This document shows, in pieces, positions 23,301-35,000 of a stretch of 64,000 bases of DNA (position 1 is its first letter; each line of letters starts with the position of its first letter). The stretch is taken from NCBI GenBank assembly GCA_963402885.1, contig OY727093.1, positions 6,645,501 through 6,709,500 on the forward strand, written 5' to 3'. Source of the DNA: Antedon bifida (lineage: Eukaryota > Echinodermata > Crinoidea > Comatulida > Antedonidae). Made by a program: the position numbers and the translations under genes. The notes below the pieces were generated by a model that ran no database searches, was not told where the DNA came from, and was given only the letters and a program-made list of their open reading frames with translations.

Positions 23301-26049
23301 TTTTTCAGAATAAAAATATTACCATGTAAGAAAGATACAAAGAACCGGCCACTTGTAGTGAGCGTTGTTTTGGTAATTTTCTGTATTGTGTTTGTAGCAG
23401 TATGGTTTTATTATCGTCATGCAGATTTTGCTTGGATACTCTTAGACATAATGGGAATAGCATTCTGTATAAGTATCTTGAAGACAATACGTATAAATAG
23501 TTTTAAGGTAAGATACAGTATAACAACTTTTAGTGGGATTTGTCTGTCTTTAAATGTATAAACAATTTGACACTGTAGACTGCTATGTCCTTTTGAAATT
23601 AAAGATTAAAAAAAATAATAATAATTTTAATAAGTTTAATATTACATTTTTTTTATCTAGACTTGTTTTCTGCTATTGTCCTTGCTGTTCTTCTATGACA
23701 TTTTTATGGTTTTCATCACTCCATATCTTACAAAGGTATGTTTTTTTATTAATAAGAATTATAAATTGTGTTGTCATAAACCAGTACCAAACTGAGCAAT
23801 CTTACTAGCAACTAGCAATATACTGTAGTCAGTGCATGAGTGTTCTATTTTGATGTACAGTAAATGATAAAGAAAATGCTTGTACACTAACAGACATCTT
23901 GGTTTCATGCATATTACCAAAGATAACAAAACTTAGAAAAAAGATTAATTTCAAAGCCCCATTTTGATGTATATTTTTATAATTTGTATTTAGACGGGCG
24001 AAAGTATAATGGTCGAAGTGGCAACAGGTTCTGGTGGAACTAAGGAACAGGTAATTTCTAATGCAATATTCAATTCTTAAATTAATGATTTAGATCATAT
24101 TTATTCAATGTTTATTCAAAAATATTACAAATTTACAGCAGGACTCCTTTTAAAGGGATAACTTCGGGGACCCAACAAAGTTCCCCTTAATAATAGTGTC
24201 CGCTGAATAGCCATGCAGTAATTTTAAAACATTGCCTCTCGCTTGTTCCATGGTACATTTTTATTCTAATAGGGATGTCCCTTAGTAGAGGTGTCCCACT
24301 CCTACTGTATGTCAAAATTGAACCTTTGTATATTAACACAATTATTTTATGATTTTGCTTTTTTAGATTCCAGTGCTATTACAAGTGCCTCGCCTTAGTA
24401 CATCTGTTTACTCAGTGTGCTATGCTACTGCCTATTCAATGCTTGGCTTTGGAGACATACTTATCCCTGGTGAGTTGATAGAGGAATTATAGATCATGGG
24501 ATGACGGTAAATCCTTAGTAATAATGGAGGAACATGTTTTTTATCTGTATTTGTATCTTTTGTATATTTCCTTGTATTTTAATTGTGTCCTGAACTTGTT
24601 TCTTAATTTCAACAAATTTGATTGTGTTGTCATTTTACTTAATATCTTAAAACATTATTTTATATTTGATTTTCAGGTTTGCTTATAAGTCATTGCTATG
24701 CATTTGATCTTAAAGTTAACAGCAAAAGAATTTACTTAATAACTACTAGTATTGGTAAGTTAATTACATTGTACTGTATAGGTCTTAGTTTAGTAGTCTA
24801 TAGATCAGTGGCCATATTCACCATTCACACTTTAAAATAAAAAAATCCTCTATCTAAGTGAATACACTTTAAGGGAAATGCTTAAATATTTATTGAGTTA
24901 AGTGAAATACTTAATATTCAAGGGAAATATCTCACGTAAGTGTGATTAGTGAATATGGTAACTGGATCATAAAGATACATTGGGATCACTGCAGATGGGA
25001 GGGCATATTCTGTGGGGTTTGAGTCAGGTGGGAAAAATCGCTCCAGCTCTTGAGCCACATGGCTCTGTTGAAGATTTCTATTATTGTAATAGAAAGTTTG
25101 TTTTGGCATTTTTAACTTGAATTTTTTGACACGAAAAAATTGAAATTTCTTCGGTTATTCTTCTATGTAGCTTATGGAATTGGGTTGCTGTTGACATTCC
25201 TTGCCTTAGCCATCATGCAGATTGGTCAACCAGCTTTGTTGTATCTTGTACCAACAACGGTTGGAACAGCTTTGCTAGTGGCAAAATATAGAGGAGAGGT
25301 TCGACACTTATGGAATGGTTGTCTGGTAAGTTATATGAATAAAGTAATCACAGTAACACTATAAGCCAGTGAGTGGCCAATCGGTTAAGACAGTGGAACC
25401 GTAATTACGTGTCTATAACATCAGCAAGGGTTCTAGAATCACTCACTCCCTGGTTCTGGTGCTAGAATGAGTCTTCTCGGATAAGGACTATAAACAGTCC
25501 AGGTCCAGTGTTGGTCCCATCCTTCACTAATGAATATCTTAATGAGAAGTTGAATAAATAAAAAATGCGATATGCTAACAGTATACCAACCAACAGATAC
25601 AGCAGTTAAGTGCAGAATCATGGCTGACAATCCATTAAACTGAACTCTAAAATGTGACAACTAAATCTATATCTATTGTTGTTTAGTTTAATTTATTTAT
25701 AAATGACTCATAATACAGTAATGAAGGATTTTGTCCAAATGACTGTGAATATAATTTCTACTAATTCCTAGCATAACTTTTCATTTCAATTTTGCATTTT
25801 ATGTCACACAAAAATGTCCCACAATTTAAATTCTACTGTTAGAAGTTACTGCAGTAATTGACAACTGTTTTTTTACAGGATAAGAAAGATGAAGATGACG
25901 GTGATTCCAACACAGTGTCCAGTTGTCCATCATCTCGAATGGCCGAAGAAGGCCAAAATACATGTCATAAACGAGCAAGCTCTAATAGTGACAGTGATAT
26001 CTTGGAGCCACTGATTGAGTCAGAGATTCTAAATGTACATACAAATTAA
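20365..26049 (+). CDS. SPPL2: Signal peptide peptidase-like 2 intramembrane aspartyl protease
   Basis: Fourteen exons join in frame to 564 residues: 20365-20412, 20760-20891, 21093-21278, 21416-21484, 21680-21819, 22043-22227, 22834-22930, 23309-23507, 23661-23735, 23994-24050, 24367-24469, 24677-24754, 25171-25325, 25879-26049. Residues 1-16 are a signal peptide (MRKLYVLLFIFW). Residues about 30-145 form a lumenal protease-associated domain (GNCSLLENALIAQKHRAQSV). Nine hydrophobic segments follow. Both catalytic motifs are intact: FFYD (Tyr364-Asp365) and GFGD (423-426), plus QPALL (PAL at 477-479). The tail is acidic and serine-rich and cytosolic. SPPL2 enzymes cut type II membrane stubs such as CD74 and TNF in endosomes and lysosomes. 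Human has SPPL2A, B and C; this is probably the single ancestral form. Exon 1 rests on frame and hydrophobicity. Confidence 0.95.
20478..20690. other. CTAG/AGGCCTAG cluster in SPPL2 intron 1
   Basis: GGGCTAGGCTCTAGCCTAC, CTCTAGCTAGCTAGCTATCC and CTAGGCCTAGCTTGG lie 65-280 bp after exon 1. A strong example of the pattern. Confidence 0.55.
21856..21977. mobile_element. CTGTCTACACTATC MITE in SPPL2 intron 5
   Basis: TAAGCCCTGTCTACACTATC at the left is mirrored by GATAGTGTAGATAGAG at the right, about 35 bp after the exon 5 donor. The interior GTGATATGGCATCATCATGT matches the family. Confidence 0.85.
22369..22497. mobile_element. Decayed hAT-like MITE in SPPL2 intron 6
   Basis: Starts CAGTGGTGTAATG and carries CTTAGCTAAACCAGGGGC and CATGCTCTGGGGTCC. 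These match, in reverse orientation, the better preserved element at 60482-60638. The right end (ACCATTACCCC) is eroded. Confidence 0.65.
23024..23110. mobile_element. Truncated CTGTCTACACTATC MITE in SPPL2 intron 7
   Basis: The interior GTGATGTGCCTAAATATGG and CATGTCCATATATGGGCACA is clear, but both terminal repeats are damaged. Confidence 0.7.
23126..23283. mobile_element. MITE with TACAGTAGAACCC ends in SPPL2 intron 7
   Basis: TACAGTAGAACCC is followed by GGGACACC. The right end reads GTGTCCCAGGGGTTCCTCTA. A second copy is at 24134-24309. TA-flanked ends of this form are typical of Tc1/mariner-derived MITEs. Confidence 0.7.
24134..24309. mobile_element. MITE with TACAGCAGGACTCC ends in SPPL2 intron 10
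   Basis: Related to 23126-23283: left TACAGCAGGACTCC, then GGGGACCC, and on the right GGTGTCCCACTCCTACTGTA. Confidence 0.7.
24812..24958. mobile_element. MITE-like inverted repeat in SPPL2 intron 12
   Basis: CCATATTCACCATTCACACTT at the left pairs with AAGTGTGATTAGTGAATATGG at the right, two mismatches in 21. The AT-rich interior has short AAGTGAAATAC/GGGAAAT repeats. Only one copy was noticed. Confidence 0.6.
25364..25530 (+). mobile_element. Decayed tRNA-SINE-like repeat in SPPL2 intron 13
   Basis: An A-box-like GTGGCCAATCGGTTAAGAC and a B-box-like GGGTTCTAGAATC are 45-50 bp apart. They are followed by GAGTCTTCTCGGATAAGG. The latter block recurs near 56456-56490, supporting a dispersed SINE family. 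Confidence 0.55.
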
Positions 26050-27190
26050 ATATTGTAATTAAAGTACTTATAAATGTACAGAAATATTGTTATATATAAA
26101 GGTTATTTTTTGTGTTAGGCTTTCTATAAGGCATGGGGATACATTTATGGTTCTCATTAAGTGCTTTGAGCACTTTGTGGATATGTACGCTTTATAAATC
26201 TTATAATCTGATCTTAGCTTAGCACATCTTAACATTTTGGTGCTAGATTTTTTTTTTTTTCTTTCATCTTCCATCACTGCATTTTTATTGTACTTTCAGC
26301 GCATTGCATCAAATCAAGGTTGGCAATAATTCGTATAGTACTTGCTAGCCAAAATATCTAGGCCAAAACCCATTACAGAAATCAAAATTAATCAAAGACA
26401 AAAGATAAATTTAACTAGGATAGTTTAAATAGAGATAACTTTATTGGTGATTCAATAACTATCAATCAGGTAAATTCTTTTAATTCTATTTTCTACAGTC
26501 TTTCAGTGTTATTATTTATGATGTATTGTTTAAGATAACATAACGTTTTTAGGGGTTTTTTTCACAATTTTATATAAATGGACTTAATAGTTTTAGTTCA
26601 TAGTAATATGCCACAAAAAATAAATATAATATGTGTATGTATTTTTTTAGTTAATATTCTGCCATTCTAAACTTTTTTAAGAATCATAATGTTGTAATTA
26701 CAGTTTATTAAATTAAAAATTAGAATAAAATATCTGTAATTAAATTTATCCATGGAATCATGATTCATCTACATGATTAATTTACAATTAATAATATGGA
26801 AGAATTTGTTGTGTATGTTCAGAAATAAAGTTTATGAGTTGAATGGGTAGAATGGTAGTACAGTATGAGTAAAAGATTAATAAATAAATAATTAAATGGG
26901 ACAGTCAGGTTTTCAACAAATGAAAAATGTTCTCCTCAAATGCTTACAAAAAGCTAAGCGTGCAATAGTAGGCCTACCATCAATCGTAGAAATGGGAGAA
27001 CATAATACAGGGCATGTGATACGAAATCAACCAATCAAATTGCAAGAATCATATAATATTGTTAGTTGTTGGTGGTTTAAGGAAAGCCTGATGTCTAGAG
27101 TTCAATAAATTTTAGATGTATTCTGTATATATTTTGTTTATTCATTGCACTGCACTGTGCAGATTCAATCAAATTACAAACTCATAAATA

Positions 27191-27438
27191 TATGCCCATA
27201 TATGGACACGATGATGTCATATCACTAACATGTTTAAGCATATCCCTACCATATTTGGGCACTTCACACTTTTGTCAAACTAGTTTGATAGTGTAGACAG
27301 CTTAAAGGTCTTTCTGCACTATCAAAATTTGTAACAAAAAAATGCGATGTGGCCATATATGGACACGATGATTTATATCACTACCATATTTGGGCATATC
27401 ACAGTTTTTTGTCAAACTAGTTTGATAGCGTAGACAAG
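27191..27438. mobile_element. Two adjacent CTGTCTACACTATC MITE copies
   Basis: A left-truncated copy (27191-27302) ends TTTGATAGTGTAGACAGC, and a second copy (27303-27438) starts at once with AAAGGTCTTTCTGCACTATC. Both have the CATATATGGACACGATGAT interior and the same orientation. Confidence 0.8.
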
Positions 27439-27796
27439 CATGATAGGTCCATGGTTTAAGTGTGAATTCTGTAAACCTTTGTGAGAAACCTATGTGCATG
27501 AGAACTATAGTTAAAATTCTATATGCGAGATATTTATGTGAGATTTAAACATGAGGAAGTATTATGTTTATTAACCATATGTTAAAATATGTCTGTACAC
27601 CTTTCCTGTTTAATTACAGCCACAGTAACTAATGGGCCTTGATTAATTATTATCAAGGAACGAAATTCTTATCGTTTCTGTCATGACTTCCTGCGTTCAT
27701 GCTGATGATGTGTTCAAATTTTAAACAAGTTTAAGTGTTATACATTTTCAAATTTCTTTTAAAGCAAGTCATTTACAACTGCAGGCCGGGAAATAT

Positions 27797-28013
27797 TAAA
27801 GATGTATTGTCCTGAAAAATTAATTCTAAAACATTGTTGAAAGTGCCATTTTATTGCCACGAAAATAAATGTAATTTAAAACAAAAAATAGTCAAATTGG
27901 CTACCAAATTGAACCATTTGTTTTGTCATTTTATCAGTGAAAACATTATTATAAGTCTGATTTAATTAATCGTCCTTAAATTTGTCATGTTTTTGGGGGA
28001 CAATACCTCTTTA
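27797..28013. mobile_element. MITE with TAAAGATGTATTGTCC ends, copy 2
   Basis: TAAAGATGTATTGTCC at the left is mirrored by GGACAATACCTCTTTA at the right. The interior is a shortened version of 10228-10571. Confidence 0.8.
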
Positions 28014-28830
28014 ACCAAATGATTCTTTTAGACTTCAACCTCATATAAGATTAGGTGAGCAGAAGAGAAGCACTAATATTTTGCATGTCTGTAATAATAT
28101 AAAAAAACGTAACAAGCTTCCATTAACTAGCATAGTACTTTATTCACATATAAAAAAAATCTGTAAATAAATTTTAGTATCCTATTTTCAACTTAAAAAA
28201 AGAAATCTTCCAAGCTAAATGTTGATAATAACTGGCACAGCCTTGTAAAGAATTGATCATGTTGTATTGGCCTCCTAACAGCACAACTTGAATATTATTA
28301 TTATTTTACAATGTGCAGAAAATATACCATCCTGAATAACTATTAATAAATAAATTACATGAGAAAGACATTGGTATAACCACACTATCAGACTCAATTC
28401 TAGATGCTTTACTACCAGATTACTCTATGGCTGCGGCTTTATTCAATTTAATAATAAAATATATTCTTTGTTAAACCAAAAAAAAAATAATTTGCGTGAT
28501 AAAACATTTCATTAAAATTCAACAATGAATATGCCATTTAAAATGTTTTTATCAAAGAATGATTATACATGATTTTAAACTGTAAATGCTTACTCATTTA
28601 AAAGACTTTAATTTACATTTAAAATCTATTTAGTTTGAGGAATCCGAAAATAACATTTGTATGTACTGTACTACATACAGTACATGTAATAATTAAGGCA
28701 CAGTAGTAGAATAGACACAAATACACAATGCTATTTTCATCAAATTGATCATTCTGATCGGCCATAATTCACTTTAGACATGTGAAAATAGTTAGTTGGC
28801 CAGACTGATGCTAAGAACGATACCCCTCCC

Positions 28831-29238
28831 GTTCACACTGACCGATCACTCAGTTTGAGTTGATCTACAGGAGGAACCTAAAAAAGCAGTGTATGGGAAT
28901 TTGTTTTCCATTTTGCAATAAAAGTATACACTACTTTGTAAGCTTTCAGCCATGTTCATCAAAATAGTTCACACTGACCGATCACTCGGTTTGAGTTGAT
29001 CTACAGGAGGAACCTAAAAAAGCAGTGTATGGGAATTTGTTTTCCATTTTGCAATAAAAGTATACACTACTTTGTAAGCTTTCAGCCATGTTCATCAAAA
29101 TAGTTCACACTGACCGACCACTCAGTTTGAGTTGATCTACAGGAGGAACCTAAAAAAGTAGTGTATGGGAATTTGTTTACAATTTGGCAATAAAAGTATA
29201 CACTACTTTGTTAGCTTTCAGCCATGTTCATCAAAATA
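28831..29238 (+). repeat. Tandem repeat, three copies of 136 bp
   Basis: Units start at 28831, 28967 and 29103, each with GTTCACACTGACCGA and ending ATGTTCATCAAAATA. The units are nearly identical; the third has a few more changes (GACCGACCAC; AAAAAAGTAGTG; TTGTTAGC). Each contains AGTATACACTACTTTG. No coding potential. Confidence 0.9.
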
Positions 29239-29415
29239 CTCATACCAGTAATATAACTTGTTCATTATAATACCAATATGAAAATAAAAACAATAATATA
29301 ACAATGAAAATAATACACAAATTTTACAGAACATTTCTGCTACATAGAAATGAAATTATATTTAGACATAAATTTTGTACATTCTTAAAACAAGATAAAA
29401 ACATGCAATGTATTC

Positions 29416-29575
29416 AGGCTCGTTTTCCACTAGGCAAATTGTTTCGTACAAGTAAAAAATATTGGTTTATAGACATTAATATCTACTTTTTTGTGATGTG
29501 AAAATATGCACAACCAATCAGAGCTCAAGAATGTTATACTCGCACAAATAAATTTGCATAGTGAAAAACAGGCTT
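29416..29575. mobile_element. MITE-like element, AGGCTCGTTTTCCACTAGGC ends
   Basis: The left end AGGCTCGTTTTCCACTAGGC pairs with the right end GCATAGTGAAAAACAGGCT, imperfect inverted arms of about 35 bp. Only this clear copy is present; the element near 16893-17010 may be a distant relative. Confidence 0.6.
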
Positions 29576-30348
29576 TAGGGAGTGGTCATAAAATTCTTAA
29601 TATATTTATCTTCATATATCTTATGTAATGTTTTATTTTCAAAAATCAAAAAAAATCAAAAAGGACTACAAGTTTTCCATCTTTCAACAATTTACACTCG
29701 CATTCATACCTGCCACGCCTTTTCCTAATATCTAGATTACACTCTTACAGGCATAGATAACAACAACCACGCAATTTAAATCAACTATAATACCTGAACA
29801 ATGACACGATGCGAAACTTGAACAGCTCAGTAGTCACTTCCTGAATGAACTATCAAGCATGAATAATGAGGCTTTGTTAATACAAAAACATTTTCTGACT
29901 TTTAGAGAATGTGCAATAAATAAAATGATAAATTGAGAGCATAATGTAAAAAATCTCATTTGAGAACTTGAAAAAATATGTTCCAAAGTTTTATGCTTTA
30001 TACTGGTGGGAAAAAAATGTCTATTATAAAAAGGAAATTACATCAAAACCACTAATTGTAATTTGAACAACCATGATGAACAATATCACATGTTTAGAAA
30101 AACCGCAATATAAATGATTTCTTTTTTTATGGGATATTGCATGCAAATGTCTTTCAGAGAGAGGGTCAAAATGATTTGAAATGTGAGTTTCCGAGAGTAT
30201 CTGAACCCTGACCTGGCAGAAAAACGTTTTATGCTGGATATCCGAGGCAGAAATTAATAATTTATGAGATTAGTTATGGATTAAATTAGGATATTATAGG
30301 GGTACTATATGGACATACTGTACAGTAGATCAAATAGGTTGTGTCAAT

Positions 30349-30425
30349 GCAAGCTGTGTAGCTAAATGGTATAGACCTCAGTTTGTGAAGCTGAAGTCCT
30401 GTGTTTCGAATCCCATCAAAATCTT
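30349..30425 (+). repeat. tRNA-like (SINE head) fragment
   Basis: An A-box-like TGTAGCTAAATGGTATAGAC and a B-box-like GTGTTTCGAATCCC are spaced as in a tRNA. No acceptor stem closes, so this is a SINE head or tRNA relic rather than a working tRNA gene. Confidence 0.45.
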
Positions 30426-31551
30426 TGATGATATTTTGAATGAGAGATTGTGTTTTAGGTTCAGTTTATATTTAAGTCGGCTATCTTGTTATTATGTAAC
30501 ATAGAAAATAAAGCATTATTTATGATTTCTGCCTTAACAAATTTTACCCGGGAATTTATTTTTGTTTATAGTTTAAATAAATATATTCATAATTTAGCCT
30601 TATGATTTGCTTTGATGTCACATGACTTCACACCATCCTTTACTCACGTTTCTGAACTTGACAAACTCACCTCTGATTAATACTAAAGATATTGCAATTT
30701 CAAAAGCATTAGGCAATAATAAAATATATATATATATATAACTATTATAAAGTCATTTAGAGCATAGGAGATTTTTTTAGATAAAAGAGCACAGAATAAG
30801 TGTATAATATACATAACAAAAATAATTTTTAAACATAGAATTTAACATACAGCAAGACTACAATGTAGAAACAACAGTGTGTTAAATACATCTCAGGCAT
30901 TTGGACGGGGTTCACACAAATTTTGTCATTTGTGTCTTAGTGACATTCAAATATTCGAGGGTTAAGGTTAGTTAAAAAACTGCCCATTTAAAATAGATTC
31001 AATTAACAAGAATATTTAAAAGTATATCATTTAGGATGGTCTTCTCCGGCCGTGCAAAGTGTTGTGTTTTTGTAGCAGTAAGCAAGCATGCTTGTACTGT
31101 ACTGGCTACCATCTGTGTGCTGTTAGCCCAATAACTATAACATCATTTTATTCTCAAAACGTCTTGAATTCTTACTGATTGTCATTAAATTCCAATTTAA
31201 AATCAACTTCAGAAAACTGCTAGTAAATAATCCGTTCATAATCGTTCAAGCAAGAAATCCAATGATGCATTGATATCGCCATTTTTTTCCCCAAAACTTT
31301 GGTCACAATGCAGACAAGCAGTTTTCATTGCAAACTCTTTGATTTTCTGCCAAACTTGTTTTTAACTTGGAAGACATTTTGTTTTCTCTAAAATTATCAT
31401 AAAAGTCTTCTTTTATTTACAATGAATTGTCTGTACAATGTCTTTAATACTACAATTCTCACTGCAAGAAATAAAAAGTAGATAGTATTATTTATATTGT
31501 AGAAATTAACAACAAATATTAAAATGTAGTGAATCTCCTTTGAGACACCTC

Positions 31552-31708
31552 TAAAGCTCTATCTGCACTATCAAACTAGTTTGATATGATGTGCCCAAAT
31601 ATGGTAGTGATATGTTCAACTATGGTAGTGATATGACATCACTATGTCAATATATGGGCACATCACAGTTTTTTGTCACATAAACTTTGATAGTATAGAT
31701 AGGGCTTT
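31552..31708. mobile_element. CTGTCTACACTATC MITE copy, CDC42SE 3' flank
   Basis: TAAAGCTCTATCTGCACTAT at the left is mirrored by ATAGTATAGATAGGGCTTT at the right, with the standard GCCCAAATATGGTAGTGATA interior. Confidence 0.85.
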
Positions 31709-32031
31709 GGAAGTAACTTTTCAGGGAAATGTTTTTACCACTAAAAGATAGTCTTTAGTTTAATTCTGGTTTATATTATTACAGCCTAATTGGGTCAAAA
31801 TTGATCTGAAATGCGTTGGTTTCTCTAATTCTTTTGCCAATATTACCACTGGAATATAGTACTGTATTTGATGCCATGGTTCTATGGCAGGCAATGTCAA
31901 AGGTTAATTCTATTATTTGATTTGACTTCAAATAAATCACAACTACTGTACTTGCTGTCACCAAGACAATGCTATCATTATGTTGTCAGGATGGTTGAGA
32001 ATGCTAAGCTTTAAATTTTAGCAAATAATAC

Positions 32032-35000
32032 CTAGTTCTGGTCTCCTCCGCCTACTGCGATTTCAACACCACGAATCTCTACGGCAACTGGCATATTATA
32101 TTCATAACCACCTTTTGAACTCATCTGAGTTTGTAATGCATTTAACTGAAAGACAATAAATAATATTTCATGGATCAAACATTAATTTTAATTCCTTTTT
32201 TTTTTTGGCAATACAATTTAACAGTCAGAAGAGATTAGTTAACTAAGATACAGGAACTTCTGATATTGAGTTGTTGTGGAAGCCAAGCCTGTAGCCACCT
32301 TTTGAAGTACCCTTTTCAGACAAGAGACTTTGCCTGAATACAAACATACAGTGAACCTGTTTGTTTTACCTTTAAGACATGTTATCGATAAAATTCTCAT
32401 ATTAATATTTCTTTAAATCTTTATATTATTATTAACTGTAGGTATTCTAACTTTTATTAAGAAAAGTTCAAAAAAGAATCATGAAAATTATGTTAAATTT
32501 AGCTGATATTGCAACTTTTGAATTAGTTGAATTATACAATAAATATATTATTATACTGAAAATATCATATTATATCCATCAAAAATATCGATTTAAACAA
32601 AATGGAAAACTTTACATCAAAAAGAACAGACAAAACAAAAGTCAGGGGAACATACGGCTGTGCAAGGATACTTATGAAAAAGACCAAAGTTTACAAGTTA
32701 ATCTGAACAAGTGTGTGTACCTTGCCTATTTAGGTTAAATAACTAGTAGGAGTGTTAAACGTTATTTACTTCTGGGCCATGTACTCTCAGGATGTTATTA
32801 AGTCAAGTACCTGACGATGTTAAAACCTTTGCAATGCCCCACCCAATTTTATGTCAGTAAATCCAGTTGAATCATTCATATGTTGAGTATATTACAGTAT
32901 TGTTCTAAATAATATCTATATTGTTTGTGCATGGTCACTGAAATAACTTGTCATAAATAAAGTATGATTACTGTATCTACTATAGTAACTTACACACAGG
33001 GAGTTTCCCAACCGGCAGGCAAAATTGTTTGATTTTACACATAATGTTGACTAGTAACTACAGGAAGTTAATTAACATAGATAATTGGTTGTAATAGAAA
33101 TAATGAATGATTTTATACTTAATTAATTAATTTTCATGTATGATTTTAAATTATGAAATTCACAGACTCGAATGCTGATAGGAAGTGAGTCAAGTCACAT
33201 GGTCTTGTTTTGCAAGTATTAAGATTGATATCATACCTGCATTAAAACATAAAGCTGTGTCATGATATACAGGTCACTATTAATAATAGCAGTTACGAAA
33301 TTTACTACCTCTATTTCACTTAATTATTTTCAATTCTGCTAATATATTTTATACGTATAAGTTTTGTTTGAATGTTGTTAACTGTTTTTATATTTAATTG
33401 CCTACACATTTTTACATATGCATATATTTTAACTTTTGTATTGTAAAATGTTACGGTTTCAGCATTCTGGCTATTTGTGGCATTGTTCATCTTTTTTTGG
33501 ATAATAAATGTACCTGAATTAGTATTATATTAAATTTGCTTATTAATTTATTTTAACAAAAAAAAAATTATTTTATTTTGTATTAGATGGTAATATAATA
33601 CTCGTCAGAAAGCATTAACTTTATATTTTTCTTTCTTTTTTACTGCTTTTATTAGGGGATGATGTGAAATTTATCCTTCTTCTCAAAAAGAAAGTACATA
33701 AACCCTATAATACATTCCTTTAAACTTTATCTACACTAACAAACTTTATGTGGCGCAAAAAAATGTGATGTGCCCATAATTATATGGACATGATGATGTC
33801 ATATGACTACATATTTGAGCACATCATACTTTTTTTGTCAAACTAGTTTGATAGTGTAGACAGAGCTTAAGACTTACTCCTTGATTACCAGAGGTGGACA
33901 TTTCTCCTGATCCTATATGACCTGTGTGCCTAAAATCTGTTGGAAGCCCTATCATACTTCTGTCGATGTGTCGCCTCCTCTTCTGTAAAAAAAATGCAAA
34001 ATTAAATAAGGTGTTAATTAATATTATTGTGAATCCGACAGTGACAATGGTATCAACATGGAAACTACGATTTGGCTCTAATTAATATCTCTGGATGACA
34101 CTCTAATACGCTAAAAATAAAATAATGTCTGGATGACACTTTAAGACGCTCAAAATAAAATAATGTCTAGATGACACTTTAAGACGCTCAAAATAAAGTT
34201 GAAACTAAGCTATAGTAGTACTGTAATACTGTAATGTTTATTTTGAAAATTGGAAATTTTAGTTTGGGGCAAATATCCAATACCATTGGAGACTAATTTT
34301 GGAAAAGTTGATTGTAGTACTACAATAGGCTATCAACAAATAAAAAGGCATTGTTCAGGTGAAATCCAGATACCTGGATACAGTACTAAACAATTTATAA
34401 ATTGAAAGGAGAAAACGAGTTAAATAGTTTTCACATGCCTTTGTAAAGTATGACTCCAGACACATTGTGACCTTATACTACACCTAACATTAACAATGAT
34501 ATTAATAACAACACATAAATTATGAGGCCTGTATTTGGCTGTATTGTACCTGCGTCAAGTCAATCCCCTTGAGAGATTTAGGCAGACAACTGCGGCATAT
34601 TACAGTACTGTATGTATAATGTGCATAGATCATGCGACAACACTGGCACAGAACTGAGTCATACTGTAGTGCCAGTAATGTTTAAAATAAAAGGCAAAGA
34701 TTTGGTAACAGATTTAGATTTGGTAACAGATTTAGATTTATTAGTCTAATTAATTTCAGACAAATTTTAATGTAGCATTGATAATCTCAAAATAATACTG
34801 TACTATGTTTCTCCGATCTTGAAATCTGAGCCTAAAATAACATTATTTTCTAACTTTAACTATGCTTTTAGTATCTAAATGGAGACGTTTTTAACTGGAA
34901 AAAAATAGTACTGTACTATATGTTTCTCTGATCTTGAAATCTGAGCCTAAAATAACATTATTTTCTAACTTTAACTATGCTTTTAGTCTGTAAATGGAGA

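Larger units (their letters stand above)
26050..32031. other. Gene-poor DNA between SPPL2 and CDC42SE
   Basis: The left end is the SPPL2 3' UTR, with AATAAA at 26824-26829 as a likely poly(A) signal. The right end is the CDC42SE 3' UTR. Between them I see only repeats: about 26900-27060 resembles sequence near 39060-39270; then a MITE pair, a TAAAGATG MITE, a 136-bp tandem repeat, an inverted-repeat element, a tRNA-like SINE piece and a short AT repeat near 30725. No coding exon was recognised. Confidence 0.55.

Noticed and set aside
28831-29238. CRISPR-like array
   Set aside because: Units of 136 bp are contiguous with no unique spacers, and this is animal nuclear DNA.
30349-30425. tRNA gene
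   Set aside because: Boxes are degenerate and the stems do not pair; better explained as a SINE relic.
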